A stretch of 64,000 nt of DNA from Paenibacillus sp. FSL R7-0337 (GTDB taxonomy: Bacteria; Bacillota; Bacilli; Paenibacillales; Paenibacillaceae). The notes under the pieces are model-generated. The model saw only the letters and a program-made list of their open reading frames with translations. It was not told the origin of the DNA and searched no databases. Position 1 is the first letter of the stretch, and each line of letters starts with the position of its first letter. Location of the stretch: positions 1,550,001-1,614,000 of the forward strand of contig NZ_CP150218.1 in assembly GCF_037969875.1 (NCBI RefSeq), given 5' to 3'. Below are positions 17,090-26,775 of this stretch, piece by piece. The position numbers and the translations under genes are program-made.

Positions 17090-18196
17090 TTAATGCTGAG
17101 GAACCGGGGTTCCGCTGATACACACATTATCCCCGAGCACTTCCACTTCCAATCCTTCAAGCTGGATGGCATCACGCATCAGCTCCACACCCCCGAAGTC
17201 GAAGGTCCCCGCTGCTTCCGCGCCGCCGCCGACAATCTTGGGAGCGAAGAAGAGGACCACACGGTCAACCAGTCCCTCCGCAAGCATCGCCCCATTCAGC
17301 GTCCCGCCGCCTTCCAGCAGAATAGACCCAATCTCCATTGCACCGAGCGCAGCCATAGCCGCCTGCAGATCCACACGCGGACCGCTGCCCGCAGCAATGA
17401 CCTCTACCCCTGCAGCCAGCAGCGCTGCTCTGCGGTCAGGATCGGCTGCTTCTGTCGTTACGACCACCGTAGGCGCGAGTCCATCCTTGACCACCGCGCT
17501 GCCTGGCGGAAGCCGCAGCGAGGAGTCAATGATAATCCGCAGCGGATTCCGCCCGGGCACATTCAGTCTGGTCGTCAGCGAAGGGTTATCGGCAATCACC
17601 GTATTCACCCCGACCATAATTCCCTGATGGCGGTGACGCAGGGTATGTACAATCTCCCGTGCCTCAGCATTCGAGATCCACTTGCTGTCTCCGGTCCGGG
17701 TGGCGATTTTGCCGTCCAATGTGCTGGCGCTCTTGAGGGTTACGAACGGCTGCTTCGTCAAAATATACTTGATGAACTTCTCGTTCAGCCTCAGCGCCCG
17801 GCCCCGCAGCAGACCTACTTCAACATCAATTCCCTGCTCGCGCAGCATCGCAATTCCCCGGCCTGCCACCTGAGGATTGGGGTCCTCACAGGCGACGACC
17901 ACTCTGGCCACCCCTTCGTCGATCAGACGCTGACTGCATGGAGGCGTAATGCCATAATGGCTGCAAGGCTCCAGCGTAACATAGGCCGTACTGCCTTGTG
18001 CTTTGCCTGCTGCCATATTGAGCGCATGCACCTCGGCGTGTCCGGTCCCGCGCTGCAGATGAGTTCCAATCCCGATCATGGCACCGTCCTTCACGACTAC
18101 GCAGCCAACCACAGGATTAATTCCGGTCTGGCCCTGTGCCCGCTCCGCCATATCCAGCGCAAGGGACATGTAAAACTCATCGTTCATCTTATCCAT
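17090..18196 (-). CDS. ribD: RibD, bifunctional deaminase/reductase
   Basis: Carries out deamination and side-chain reduction of the pyrimidine intermediate. It has 368 residues. The N-terminal cytidine-deaminase-like domain has the zinc motif GHAEVHAL and EPCSHYGITPPC. The C-terminal RibD reductase domain has TLKSASTLDGKIATRTGDS and LLEGGGTLNGA. First gene of the operon, under an FMN riboswitch. TAGGAGA precedes the ATG. Confidence 0.96.
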   Translation of the reverse strand: MDKMNDEFYMSLALDMAERAQGQTGINPVVGCVVVKDGAMIGIGTHLQRGTGHAEVHALNMAAGKAQGSTAYVTLEPCSHYGITPPCSQRLIDEGVARVVVACEDPNPQVAGRGIAMLREQGIDVEVGLLRGRALRLNEKFIKYILTKQPFVTLKSASTLDGKIATRTGDSKWISNAEAREIVHTLRHRHQGIMVGVNTVIADNPSLTTRLNVPGRNPLRIIIDSSLRLPPGSAVVKDGLAPTVVVTTEAADPDRRAALLAAGVEVIAAGSGPRVDLQAAMAALGAMEIGSILLEGGGTLNGAMLAEGLVDRVVLFFAPKIVGGGAEAAGTFDFGGVELMRDAIQLEGLEVEVLGDNVCISGTPVPQH

Positions 18197-18250
18197 GTCT
18201 TGTCTCCTATCCCAAGGCTATAGTCTTCATGTGTACCCAACCCTAAACAG

Positions 18251-18289
18251 AAAAACCCGTCTCAATCTCCAGGAGGAGTTCAAGACGGG
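18251..18289 (-). terminator. Attenuator terminator of the ribD leader
   Basis: Minus strand CCCGTCTTGAACTCC and GGAGATTGAGACGGG around TCCT, followed by five T, between the riboswitch and ribD. This is the expression platform expected to form when FMN is bound. Confidence 0.88.
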
Positions 18290-18420
18290 ATATACGAGAG
18301 GTGATCACAGCAAAGAATATATGCGTAAATAAACGCCGGACCTCCACCATTGTGAAAGTTCGCACATAATATCCGAAAACATTGCTGCTCGGCCGCCTGC
18401 TGCAAGCACGGCACGTGAAT

Positions 18421-18588
18421 CTCTCCTTCTTCCATCCAGACTATACTGTCGGTCCCGGAATTACACCGGGTCCACCGTCCGTAGCAATATCATACGAAGC
18501 GGGTAGCGGACTAAGCGCCGGAACCAGCTATATTCAGCCAGATCCGTCAGCATCACCGCCGGTAGGGAATCACACCCTGCCCTGAAGG
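18421..18588 (-). promoter_or_regulatory. FMN riboswitch (RFN element) of the rib operon
   Basis: The minus strand carries the conserved RFN blocks: TTCAGGGCAGGGTG at the 5' end, CCCTACCGGCGGTGATG, TGGATTC-like junction parts and GTATAGTCTGGATGGAAGAAGGAGA at the 3' end. A long variable stem lies in the middle. It sits 225 bp upstream of ribD with an attenuator hairpin between. FMN binding is expected to stop transcription of ribD-ribE-ribBA-ribH. Confidence 0.95.
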
Positions 18589-18699
18589 ATTGATCTATTC
18601 AGTTCAATACTAAGTTACGCCTACAACAAAATTATCACTTCACTGCGGGAAAAGCAAGTGTGCTTCAGAAATTTACTATATTTATGTAACTTAATTCCC

Positions 18700-19101
18700 T
18701 TATACATCCTTCTCGCGATGCTTGTCCGTTCTCAGCAGATCGCGGATTTCCGTCAGCAGGACCACATCCGGTGCCGGGGCGGGTGTCTCAACCACCTCAA
18801 CCTTAACGGTCTCCTTGCGTCTGAACCGGCTGCTCAGCTTCACCACCAGGAAGATGGAGAAGGAAATAATGAAGAAGTCGACTACGGTCTGGAGAAACAT
18901 ACCGTATTTCACCTCAGCTTCTCCGGTTCCGAAGCTTAGTTCCTTCAGATCAATACCTCCGCTGATCAGACCGATAAGCGGCATAATAATGTCTCCCACC
19001 AGCGAGGTAACAATTTTGCCGAATGCCGCTCCAATGATTACGGCAACCGCCAGATCAAGTACATTGCCTTTCATGGCGAAGCTTTTGAATTCCTTCCACA
19101 T
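18700..19101 (-). CDS. mscL: MscL, large-conductance mechanosensitive channel
   Basis: Opens under membrane tension to release solutes on osmotic downshock. It has 133 residues with the family N-terminus MWKEFKSFAMKGNVLDLAVAVIIGAAFGKI, two membrane segments and a charged C-terminal helix (LLTEIRDLLRTDK). AGGGATGG lies upstream of the start. It stands alone on the minus strand, with a TATAAT-like -10 at 19138-19143 upstream. Confidence 0.95.
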   Translation of the reverse strand: MWKEFKSFAMKGNVLDLAVAVIIGAAFGKIVTSLVGDIIMPLIGLISGGIDLKELSFGTGEAEVKYGMFLQTVVDFFIISFSIFLVVKLSSRFRRKETVKVEVVETPAPAPDVVLLTEIRDLLRTDKHREKDV

Positions 19102-19308
19102 GACGAACCATCCCTCCGAAACTTTGAATTTGAAATTATTATAGCATTTATATCAACACGTATAGCAACCTGTAAGCAGAAAAATATATAAGTGGAGTAG
19201 GATTAACGTGTGCCCTTGGAATAACGCTCCGCAAACGGACCGTTATTCCAATCGCTGTGGTCGTAAGAATTTTTTTCATTCCCCTGAGCGGTGAAAATCC
19301 GGAGACCG

Positions 19309-19364
19309 CTGATGCTTCCGAAGCGAGCTTTCCTGCGGAAAGCTTTCAGGCGAACGCTGCCGCT
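19309..19364. repeat. Interspersed palindromic repeat, copy 2
   Basis: Same element as 6854-6909: arms AGCTTTCC (19326-19333) and GGAAAGCT (19337-19344) followed by TTCAGGCGAACGCTG. The extension GCGGGTCGTTCCGTCCGCTCC differs from copy 1. Confidence 0.8.
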
Positions 19365-19519
19365 TTTCCGCGGGTCGTTCCGTCCGCTCCGCTGTTTAAG
19401 CGGGGTACGAAATACCTAATATTCTAACTAGCTCAAAACCCATTCATCTCAAAAGAGTGAGCTTAGTACGCTCAATTTTAGCATGGACCAATTGACTCTG
19501 AATTAACGGAATGCAGCCC

Positions 19520-19799
19520 AAATGAGCAAATGTAGTGTATAAGTACACTTAAATTTATCAGAAGGGAGCAAAAGGAGCGAATGTAGTGCATTAATACACT
19601 TGAATTCCCACGAATTGAGCAAAACGAGCGAATGAGGTGCAAAAGTACACTTGAATTCATCAGCAATGAGCAAAACGAGCGAATGAAGTGCATAAGTACA
19701 CCTGAATTCATCAGAAGTGAGCAAAACGAGCGAATGAAGTGCATAAGTACACCTGAATTCATCAGAAGCTACCAAAACGAGCAAATGTAGTGTATAACC
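19520..19799. repeat. 51-bp tandem repeat array B
   Basis: TG(C/T)ATAAGTACAC or variants start at 19536, 19587, 19638, 19689, 19740 and (partial) 19791, each exactly 51 bp apart. Units share CACCTGAATTCATCAG and GAGCGAATGAAG. Aligned in reverse complement, the unit resembles array A (CACCTGA..TTCA, GCGAATGAAG), so both belong to one family in opposite orientation. The minus-strand translation is a 17-residue repeat (CTYALHSLVLLTSDEFR). Confidence 0.9.
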
Positions 19800-19807
19800 A
19801 GAAGCAC

Positions 19808-19848
19808 AAAGGAGCGTTTCTCCAATAAGGGAGAAACGCTCCTTTTTT
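19808..19848. terminator. Strong hairpin terminator next to the LPXTG gene
   Basis: Arms AGGAGCGTTTCTCC and GGAGAAACGCTCC around AATAAG, followed on the plus strand by six T. The minus-strand T tract is short (CCTTTG), so termination of the minus-strand surface gene ending at 19949 would be weaker. It also insulates the array from plus-strand reading. Confidence 0.8.
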
Positions 19849-19948
19849 CATATTCAGCTTCGAAGAAGATATAGGTTTTGTTGCCACCTATGGAATATTT
19901 ACTTTTGGCACAGCTCCTGCTGTGACCCTATCCTGCTGCTAATTCAGC

Positions 19949-22900
19949 CTAGTCCTGCTTGCGTGTTCTGCGGAATACCCGGCTGAGGATAAAGCCGCCC
20001 AAAATGAGGGCTGCACCCGTCAGATAGATCGGCAGCGGGCTGTTCTCTCCGGTCTGCGGCAGTCTGCCGCTGCCGTCATTCGTACCCGAGACCGTTCCCT
20101 GCGGTACCGCATCGTCTTCAACATCTACTTCCGGATTGCCCAGCGGGATATTATCATCGATTGGCGCCACCACTTCAGGTGCTGCCGGTCCTGGAGTCAC
20201 AGTTGGTACCGGTGCAGATGGCAGCGGGGTTCCAGGCAAGCCTGGTCCTGCAGGAATCTGCGAATCATCGATAATAACTCCCGGTTCGAATGTGCCGGCT
20301 GGTGTTGGTGCCGGAGTAAATACCGGTCCTCCACCAGGCGATGTCGGAACAGGTGTAGCCTCTGGTCCCGTAGAATCTGTAGGCACCGGCGATGGAACTG
20401 TAGTCGGAACTGTAGTCTCTACAGGTGTCTCAGTTGGCACCGGAGTTACAGTCGGCGTTGGTGTTACTGTCGGCGTTGGCTGCTCCGCCAGCTTATTATA
20501 CAGGGTAAGATTCAGCACGGCCGATGAGCCGATTGTCACCGGATGCTCCGTGGAATCAAGCACATAGCCTTGCGGTGCAACCGTTTCAATCAGGACATAG
20601 CTGCCCAGCCACAGATTGTTAAACGCCGCGATGCCTGCTGCATCTGTGGTGCGGGTATTCACCAGCACCCGGTCACTTCCGTTCAGGCGGTATAGCTCAT
20701 AGGTAGCTCCCGCCAGCGGTTTGGCACCATTGCCTGCTTCCAGCTTGAAGACATTAAGCGTCCCTCTGACGCCGCTGCCTGTTCCCGAACCGCTGGAGAC
20801 CCCAACGATAATCTCCTTAGTCGTCTCCTTGGTGATAAGTTTGACGTTATTGCCGCTGAACCTTACCGAATTGACGAGCTTATCGCCAGTATTCGCAACG
20901 ATCAACGACTGATATTCCAGCACATAGGCGGAATGGATGTCACCAAGGAAGCTTAAAACGAAGGACTGTCTGCCCTGTGCATCGGCGCTGATCGTTAAGG
21001 TGTAATCGGTATCCTTCACAAGCGGCGTGCCGCTCTTCGTGACTTCGCCGTTCACAGCCGTAACCGTACGGTAGAGCTGGAAGCTGTCCGGCAGCAGGAT
21101 CTGATTCGTGCTTGGCACATCGGTGATCACGGCATCTTTTACATGGGACTGGGTGCGGTTGATCGCAATGGTCCAGTTCAGCTTATCTCCATTCTGCGCA
21201 CCGTCTTTGAACACATATTCGTCCCCATGCGGGATATCTACCCTGGCATTCAAATCCTTGGAGACCTTCATCATGCCATCCAGCAGCTTGGCTGTATTGA
21301 GAACCTTGGTTCCAATCAGCTTTCCAGACAGACTCGTTTTGAACACGATATAATAGGGCGAATTAATGGCTGTGACAAAATCAACCTTCAACTCATTGCC
21401 GCTGCCCACGCTATAGCTGAACTCATTGCCGGCAACCTCAGCGCCAAAGCTATGTTTTCCATCCTTGGCAATATTCATCTTGTATACCTTCAGTGAGCCG
21501 GGTACCAGAGACTGTCCGTCACTCAGTACATCCGTTACTACAGGATCGGCAATGAATTTGCTGTTGTAATTGACGCCTACGGTCCAGGTCAGTTCTTTGG
21601 CCGAAGCATCGTACGCCCCGGATTTGAACCCGTTGGTCTTCACCTCAAAATTAGGAATAAACTTACCGCTGGCTTCCGTCCACTGTGCCTTGTTCTGGCT
21701 GTCCTTCCAGTCAATCCGGGCCACGTTGATGAAATCATCCGTATTGCCGGTAAGCCAGTCATTGCTGAATTCCGTATGATAACTAATGGTATAAGTACCT
21801 GTAACGGGTGAGTTGAATTTCACCTTGAAGCCTTCATTCGGCTGAGCCGGTGAATTCACAATCAGGGTATAAGCCGATGAAGGGATCACTGTGCCGGATA
21901 GTGTACGGACCACCAGAGAACCTGAGATGTATTTCTGTCCTCCCTGCGGGAAGCTGTCAGTAACCACCACTTCGTTCATCGGGTAATTGTCGCCGTTGAA
22001 CGTGATTTTCCACTCGGTGGTGTGTTTGTTGTAATCCACCCCGGACAGATTCTTATAGATAATAATAGGCCGGATCAGTTGAGTAGCGTTGCTGCTATAG
22101 GTGCTGTCAGAGACAGTGTTGGTAATCTTCGTATCTTTGAACACACGGTCTGCGGCTTTGGTCGTATATTCGATCAGATAAGCCGATTTCACTGTATTCT
22201 TGAACTCCAGCCTGAATCCGTTGCCGGATTCGCTGCTGACTGATGTTACTGTGTAATCACTGCCTGCATTAAGAGCCGTGCCCTTCGTAGCTTCTCCGGC
22301 TGCATTCAGAGTAACCGGATAGATCCTCACCGAGTTCTCCAAGAGCACCTGGGAGCTGTTGAACACATCCGTCAACACCGCGTTCTCCGGGGAGATCGTC
22401 CGGTTATTGTAGTTGTATTCGATAGCCCAGTTGATGGTCTGGGTGCCCCAGTCATAACGGACGGCTTTTTTGTTAAGGCTGCCTCCGCGTTCAATGACTA
22501 CTGTATCCGAAGCGCTTACCGGGTCACGGCCGTCCCCTGTGAAGGTTGCCGTGTTGGTGAAGCTGGACAAGTTGTCGCTTACTACCTGCGTTGTATACGC
22601 GATACGGTATGCCCCTGTAATCACTGGGTCCGTGAACTGAAGCTTCAGTGTCCCGCCGGAGACGCCGGCTGTATATTTGCTGCTGTCTACCAGCTGCCCT
22701 TGCGTGACTGTGCCGTCAAGCTGAACATTCAGCTGATATACGGCAAGTGTAACCGTGCTGTCCAGTGCGAGCCCGGCAGGAATCGGGTCGGTCACAGCAG
22801 CGCCGCTTACCGGCTCCAGTTTTTTGTTCACATCAACGGTCCAGTCAATATGATCCGCGTTGAAGCCGCTAGAGATTCCCTTCTTGGTAATCGTCGAGCC

Positions 22901-23440
22901 TACAGTAGGCTTGAACGATACCGTAATCGTCTGGACTCCGCCGTTCACCGGGAACAGAATCTGCTGGACGGTGCTGCCGCTGATCACTTTTTTGTCAAAT
23001 TGGGTATTAATACGTAGGGTCCCCTGCACATTGGCATGACTCTCGATATAATCGCCAAACGTCATCACTACCTGATGGGTAGCCTGGCTGACTGTGAATG
23101 TGCCTACCGTTCCATCGTCCGATTCCAGTCCGCCTTGAATGTCATTGAAGAGCTGGAATTGCTCGGGAAGCTGGAAAGTAAAGCTGTCTCCCTGACTATA
23201 GCCGTGGCCGTTAGGAAGCGACCAGGTATAGTCCAGCTTCACGGTGGAGTCCACATCATACACACTGCCTGTCACCGTCTGTCCATCCGGACCATATACC
23301 GCCATGGATACGCTGGTAATAATGTCCTGGTCCTGCTCAATGGCCGCCGCTGTAGCCTGCTGGGTGAAGCCCAGCCCTGACACCAATTGCACAAATAACA
23401 TGGCGAGGATCACTGCCAGGCTTGTTCTTTTTTTCACCAT
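19949..23440 (-). CDS. LPXTG-anchored multidomain surface adhesin
   Basis: A 1163-residue cell-wall protein. In order: signal peptide (residues 1-32), an Ig-like adhesive head (about 35-180), five related repeats of about 135 residues starting near 185, 320, 460, 600 and 735, and a SpaA/Cna-B domain (about 885-965, GTLNVFKLEAG...LAGATYELY). A Thr/Pro-rich stalk follows, then the sorting signal LPQTGE at 1127 with a hydrophobic segment and RRTRKQD tail. The repeats share a W-x-I/V core and an ending like YTISYHTEF, as in collagen-binding/fimbrial isopeptide domains. Ligand unknown; no sortase in the window. Single gene on the minus strand. Confidence 0.88.
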   Translation of the reverse strand: MVKKRTSLAVILAMLFVQLVSGLGFTQQATAAAIEQDQDIITSVSMAVYGPDGQTVTGSVYDVDSTVKLDYTWSLPNGHGYSQGDSFTFQLPEQFQLFNDIQGGLESDDGTVGTFTVSQATHQVVMTFGDYIESHANVQGTLRINTQFDKKVISGSTVQQILFPVNGGVQTITVSFKPTVGSTITKKGISSGFNADHIDWTVDVNKKLEPVSGAAVTDPIPAGLALDSTVTLAVYQLNVQLDGTVTQGQLVDSSKYTAGVSGGTLKLQFTDPVITGAYRIAYTTQVVSDNLSSFTNTATFTGDGRDPVSASDTVVIERGGSLNKKAVRYDWGTQTINWAIEYNYNNRTISPENAVLTDVFNSSQVLLENSVRIYPVTLNAAGEATKGTALNAGSDYTVTSVSSESGNGFRLEFKNTVKSAYLIEYTTKAADRVFKDTKITNTVSDSTYSSNATQLIRPIIIYKNLSGVDYNKHTTEWKITFNGDNYPMNEVVVTDSFPQGGQKYISGSLVVRTLSGTVIPSSAYTLIVNSPAQPNEGFKVKFNSPVTGTYTISYHTEFSNDWLTGNTDDFINVARIDWKDSQNKAQWTEASGKFIPNFEVKTNGFKSGAYDASAKELTWTVGVNYNSKFIADPVVTDVLSDGQSLVPGSLKVYKMNIAKDGKHSFGAEVAGNEFSYSVGSGNELKVDFVTAINSPYYIVFKTSLSGKLIGTKVLNTAKLLDGMMKVSKDLNARVDIPHGDEYVFKDGAQNGDKLNWTIAINRTQSHVKDAVITDVPSTNQILLPDSFQLYRTVTAVNGEVTKSGTPLVKDTDYTLTISADAQGRQSFVLSFLGDIHSAYVLEYQSLIVANTGDKLVNSVRFSGNNVKLITKETTKEIIVGVSSGSGTGSGVRGTLNVFKLEAGNGAKPLAGATYELYRLNGSDRVLVNTRTTDAAGIAAFNNLWLGSYVLIETVAPQGYVLDSTEHPVTIGSSAVLNLTLYNKLAEQPTPTVTPTPTVTPVPTETPVETTVPTTVPSPVPTDSTGPEATPVPTSPGGGPVFTPAPTPAGTFEPGVIIDDSQIPAGPGLPGTPLPSAPVPTVTPGPAAPEVVAPIDDNIPLGNPEVDVEDDAVPQGTVSGTNDGSGRLPQTGENSPLPIYLTGAALILGGFILSRVFRRTRKQD

Positions 23441-23721
23441 TTCCCATAAGCCCCCGTTCTTCCGATTGAATGATTTGAAGCATACCTGCTAAAAAGATGG
23501 CTGCTGAACGCACCGGTAAGGACACACTCCACCTGAAGTTTCGTTATGTATACGGGCTAAGAGTCCATCTTATGTAAATAAACTTGTAAACCTGACTTTT
23601 CTGCCCACAACAGACGATATATACTTATATCACCTAAGAGTAGAACTTTAGAATCAGAAATGGTTAAAATTAAAGAAATTATTATGTTACTCATATTTCA
23701 GGATTCAAGGAGAGATTTCAA

Positions 23722-24483
23722 GTGAACCGAACTTTATTCTGGGACCGTGCCCGCGATAGCGATTTCGTCATGCTCTCCGCCTCCCATCTCGTTACTCTGT
23801 CTGTCATCGCCCTATGCTGCCTGGCGCTCTTTGGGGCCCGATTCGCCCTGCGCAGCCGCTCTGGCCTGCGGTTAGGCATACGCCTGCTGCTGATCCTGCT
23901 GCTGGCTGCTTCCGAGGGCGGCCTGCATGTCTGGTATCTGTCCCATGACAGCTGGAGCCGCAGCTCTTCCCTGCCGCTGGAACTATGCGGAATTTCCCTG
24001 CTCCTGTCCATCGTGATGCTGCTCACGCGCAGCAGGCTGCTGCACAACTTTCTTTATTTTGCCGGGATCGGCGGTGCATTCATCGCCCTGCTTACGCCTA
24101 ATCTGGTCTATCCGTTTCCGCATTTCCGCTTCCTGCTGTTCTTCATCGCCCACGGATCGATCATACTCGCGTCTCTCTACATGACCTGGGTCGAAGGATA
24201 TAAGCCCACCTGGCGCTCCCTATTCTTCACCATGCTCTGCCTGAACCTTGTCGCAGCATGCGTGTACGCCGCCAATGTACTGCTGGACTCCAACTATATG
24301 TTCCTGATGCGCAAGCCCAGCACGTTCTCGGTACTGGACTATTTCGGCCCTTATCCCTACTATCTGCTGGTTGAAGAAGCCTTCGCCTTCGTCATCTTCC
24401 TCCTGATGTTCCTGCTCTTCTTCAAGCTGCCGGAGCTGTACATGGCCCGCCGCGCCGCAGCCAGCCGGAAACTTGGCAGGTAA
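23722..24483 (+). CDS. YwaF/TIGR02206-family membrane protein
   Basis: A 253-residue integral membrane protein with about seven hydrophobic segments. The motifs PLELCGISLLLSIVM, HNFLYFAGIGGAFIALLTP and HGSIILASLYMTW match the TIGR02206 (YwaF) family, whose function is unknown. The start is GTG at 23722 with AAGGAGA upstream. It diverges from the LPXTG gene and ends before a terminator shared with convergent ppiB. The 280-bp divergent gap holds no other gene. Confidence 0.85.
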   Translation: MNRTLFWDRARDSDFVMLSASHLVTLSVIALCCLALFGARFALRSRSGLRLGIRLLLILLLAASEGGLHVWYLSHDSWSRSSSLPLELCGISLLLSIVMLLTRSRLLHNFLYFAGIGGAFIALLTPNLVYPFPHFRFLLFFIAHGSIILASLYMTWVEGYKPTWRSLFFTMLCLNLVAACVYAANVLLDSNYMFLMRKPSTFSVLDYFGPYPYYLLVEEAFAFVIFLLMFLLFFKLPELYMARRAAASRKLGR

Positions 24484-24602
24484 ATTCAGGGGAGGAAAAT
24501 GAGGGGCACTTGTGCTATTTTTCCACCTGTTGCCTGAAAAGGCTGCCTCCGCTCATGAGTAAGTGGAGAATCCAACTGCGATTGTATAATTCCCCGCACG
24601 GC

Positions 24603-24637
24603 AAAAAGCACCCGGCTGGAAACCCAGCCGGGTGCTT
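24603..24637 (-). terminator. Intrinsic terminator after ppiB
   Basis: Arms AGCACCCGGCTGG and CCAGCCGGGTGCT form a 13-bp stem around AAAC, followed on the minus strand by CTTTTT. It may also stop the convergent plus-strand gene. Confidence 0.9.
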
Positions 24638-24692
24638 CGGCGATGCCATAGAAAGAGGAACCTCGCCCTATAGCGTCTATGGAATGCTTGTA

Positions 24693-25124
24693 TTAAGCTT
24701 CTACAATTTCAACGGTCGTCATCTTGTCGCGGCCTTTGAAAGCGTCAACCAGGTCCATGCCTTCAACCACTTTACCGAATACAGTGTGTACTCCGTCCAA
24801 GTGCGGTTGTGGAGCGTAAGCGATATAGAACTGGCTTCCGCCTGTGTTCTTGCCGGCATGGGCCATAGCCAGGGAGCCGCGCTCGTGCTTGTTCGGGTTG
24901 ATCTCGCAGTTGATGGTGTAGCCAGGACCGCCGGTGCCAGTTCCGTTCGGGCAGCCGCCTTGTGCTACGAAGCCTGGAATCACGCGGTGGAACAACAATC
25001 CGTTGTAGAAGCCTTCTTTTGCCAGCTTCTCAAAGTTTGCTACTGTATTAGGCGCATCCTGATCGAACAAGTCGATCAGCACGACGCCGCCGTTTTCGAG
25101 TGTAACTTTCGCTTGCTTAGCCAT
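24693..25124 (-). CDS. ppiB: Cyclophilin-type peptidyl-prolyl cis-trans isomerase
   Basis: A 143-residue cytoplasmic cyclophilin that speeds proline isomerisation. The conserved core is visible: [44 protein letters not shown] and [10 protein letters not shown]. The ATG at 25124 has AAAGGGG upstream; the open frame to 25340 is not needed for the fold. It sits after lysA as in B. subtilis. No signal peptide. Confidence 0.95.
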   Translation of the reverse strand: MAKQAKVTLENGGVVLIDLFDQDAPNTVANFEKLAKEGFYNGLLFHRVIPGFVAQGGCPNGTGTGGPGYTINCEINPNKHERGSLAMAHAGKNTGGSQFYIAYAPQPHLDGVHTVFGKVVEGMDLVDAFKGRDKMTTVEIVEA

Positions 25125-25248
25125 ATGTAAATGACCCCTTTCGAAATGACAAATATAGAACACTTTTATTAGTTTACTATGAAACGGGGCACAAAGCAAA
25201 GCAAGCGGGAAGTCCTCCCGCCTGCTGCTATAGTACAGCCTTATGGTC

Positions 25249-26583
25249 TTATTTCGTAACGGCCTGTTTGGCAATCCGTGCAGGCACGATATCATTGGCA
25301 ACAATGTCCTGATGGGACTCACGGCGTACGACCAGATCACTCTGCCCGTTCTGTACGAATACTACTGCCGGACGGCGGATACGGTTGTAGTTGCTGGCCA
25401 TGGAGTAATTGTAGGCACCTGTGCAGGCCACAGCCAGCAAATCGCCGCTCTCCACCTTAGGCAGCTCAACATCCCAGATCAGCATATCGCCGCTCTCGCA
25501 GCATTTGCCGGCGATGGATACCTTCTCCACGTTAGGCTCAGTCGCACGGCTTGCCAGCAGCGCTTCGTACTTGGATTCATACAGGGCCGGACGCGGATTG
25601 TCTGTCATGCCGCCATCAACAGCTACATATTTGCGCACACCCGGAATTTCCTTGCTGGTTCCAACCGTGTATAGGGTCGTACCGGCATCTCCTACGATGC
25701 TGCGGCCCGGTTCCACCCAGATCTGCGGCAGCGAATCGTTAATGCCGGTGAAGTGGGTCTTCACTGCATCTGTGATGGCTGCGACATATTCGGAGACCTG
25801 CAGCGGCGTATCGCCGTCCACATAACGGATTCCGAAGCCTCCGCCCAGGTTGACTACAGGGAAGCTGATTCCCAGCTCTTCCTTAATAGTACGGGTGAAC
25901 TCGGCAATCCGTTCAACTGCAAGCTGGAAGCCTTCGGTCTCAAAAATCTGCGACCCGATATGCGAATGTACGCCGAGCAGGTTCAGATTCGTCAGGCTGT
26001 CAGCAAGGCTGACCGCTTCACGGGCCGAGCCGTTGCCGATATCGAAGCCGAATTTGGAGTCGGTCTGTCCTGTAGAAGCGTAGGCATGATGGGCATGGGC
26101 TTCTACCCCAGGCGTAACGCGCAGCAGAATATTAACGGTCACTTCTCTGCGTGAAGCAATAGCCTGAAGCAGACGAAGCTCTACTAAATTATCGGCAACA
26201 AAGCAGCCAATCCCAGCATCAATCGCCATCTCAATCTCATCCGGTGTCTTATTATTGCCGTGGAAATGAATGCGTTCCGCCGGGAAACCGGCTTGCAGCG
26301 CAGTATACAGCTCTCCATCGGAAACCACATCCAGCGACAGTCCTTCCTCATCCGCAAGCCGGCACATCGCCATCGTCGAGAACGCCTTGCTGGCATAAGC
26401 CACCTGGAACCCGAGACCGGAAGCTGTGAATGCCTCCATGTACTCACGGCAGCGGCGGCGGACCAATTGCTCGTCCACTATATATAGCGGTGTTCCATAT
26501 TCCGCCTTCAATTCGGTTACATCACATCCGCCGATCTCCAAATGCCCTGCATCATTGATTCGGCTCGTCCCGTGTAAAAACAT
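25249..26583 (-). CDS. lysA: LysA, diaminopimelate decarboxylase
   Basis: PLP enzyme making lysine from meso-diaminopimelate. From ATG 26583 (GGAGG eight bases upstream) it has 444 residues. The PLP-binding Lys lies in [22 protein letters not shown], the Gly-rich [11 protein letters not shown], the CCESGDML cysteine motif and [12 protein letters not shown] complete the fold-III decarboxylase pattern. It follows the spoVA genes as in B. subtilis. Confidence 0.95.
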   Translation of the reverse strand: MFLHGTSRINDAGHLEIGGCDVTELKAEYGTPLYIVDEQLVRRRCREYMEAFTASGLGFQVAYASKAFSTMAMCRLADEEGLSLDVVSDGELYTALQAGFPAERIHFHGNNKTPDEIEMAIDAGIGCFVADNLVELRLLQAIASRREVTVNILLRVTPGVEAHAHHAYASTGQTDSKFGFDIGNGSAREAVSLADSLTNLNLLGVHSHIGSQIFETEGFQLAVERIAEFTRTIKEELGISFPVVNLGGGFGIRYVDGDTPLQVSEYVAAITDAVKTHFTGINDSLPQIWVEPGRSIVGDAGTTLYTVGTSKEIPGVRKYVAVDGGMTDNPRPALYESKYEALLASRATEPNVEKVSIAGKCCESGDMLIWDVELPKVESGDLLAVACTGAYNYSMASNYNRIRRPAVVFVQNGQSDLVVRRESHQDIVANDIVPARIAKQAVTK

Positions 26584-26775
26584 TGCGCAGTCCTCCAATT
26601 TCTGTGGAATCATCCGATCCACCCTGTCTAGTATATGATTTGGGGCCCCGATGCGTTCCTGTAAAAGATGCTCAGAATACAAATCCGGCTTATTGCGGGG
26701 CTATTCAGTATACTCAGTATAACAGACAGAGGGAACACCGTTGAATGGACTTTTTTGCAGTTGATTTGTATTTTC

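Larger units (their letters stand above)
19102..19807. other. Intergenic region with palindromic repeat and 51-bp array
   Basis: About 700 bp without a convincing gene. It contains the mscL promoter region, the second palindromic repeat (19309-19364) and a 51-bp tandem array (19520-19799). Open frames of about 94 residues on the minus strand only translate the repeats. Confidence 0.75.

Noticed and set aside
17093-18223. A 376-residue plus-strand open frame opposite ribD
   Set aside because: Mirror frame of a conserved gene with intact domains; no family resemblance or ribosome site.
19478-19784. A protein of about 94 residues made of 17-residue repeats
   Set aside because: Only translates the 51-bp array; no ribosome binding site and both overlapping frames are open, so coding is not supported.
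26584-26775. Possible lysine riboswitch upstream of lysA
   Set aside because: The gap between spoVAF and lysA is 192 bp and shows none of the conserved L-box blocks; only a TATACT-like sequence is visible.
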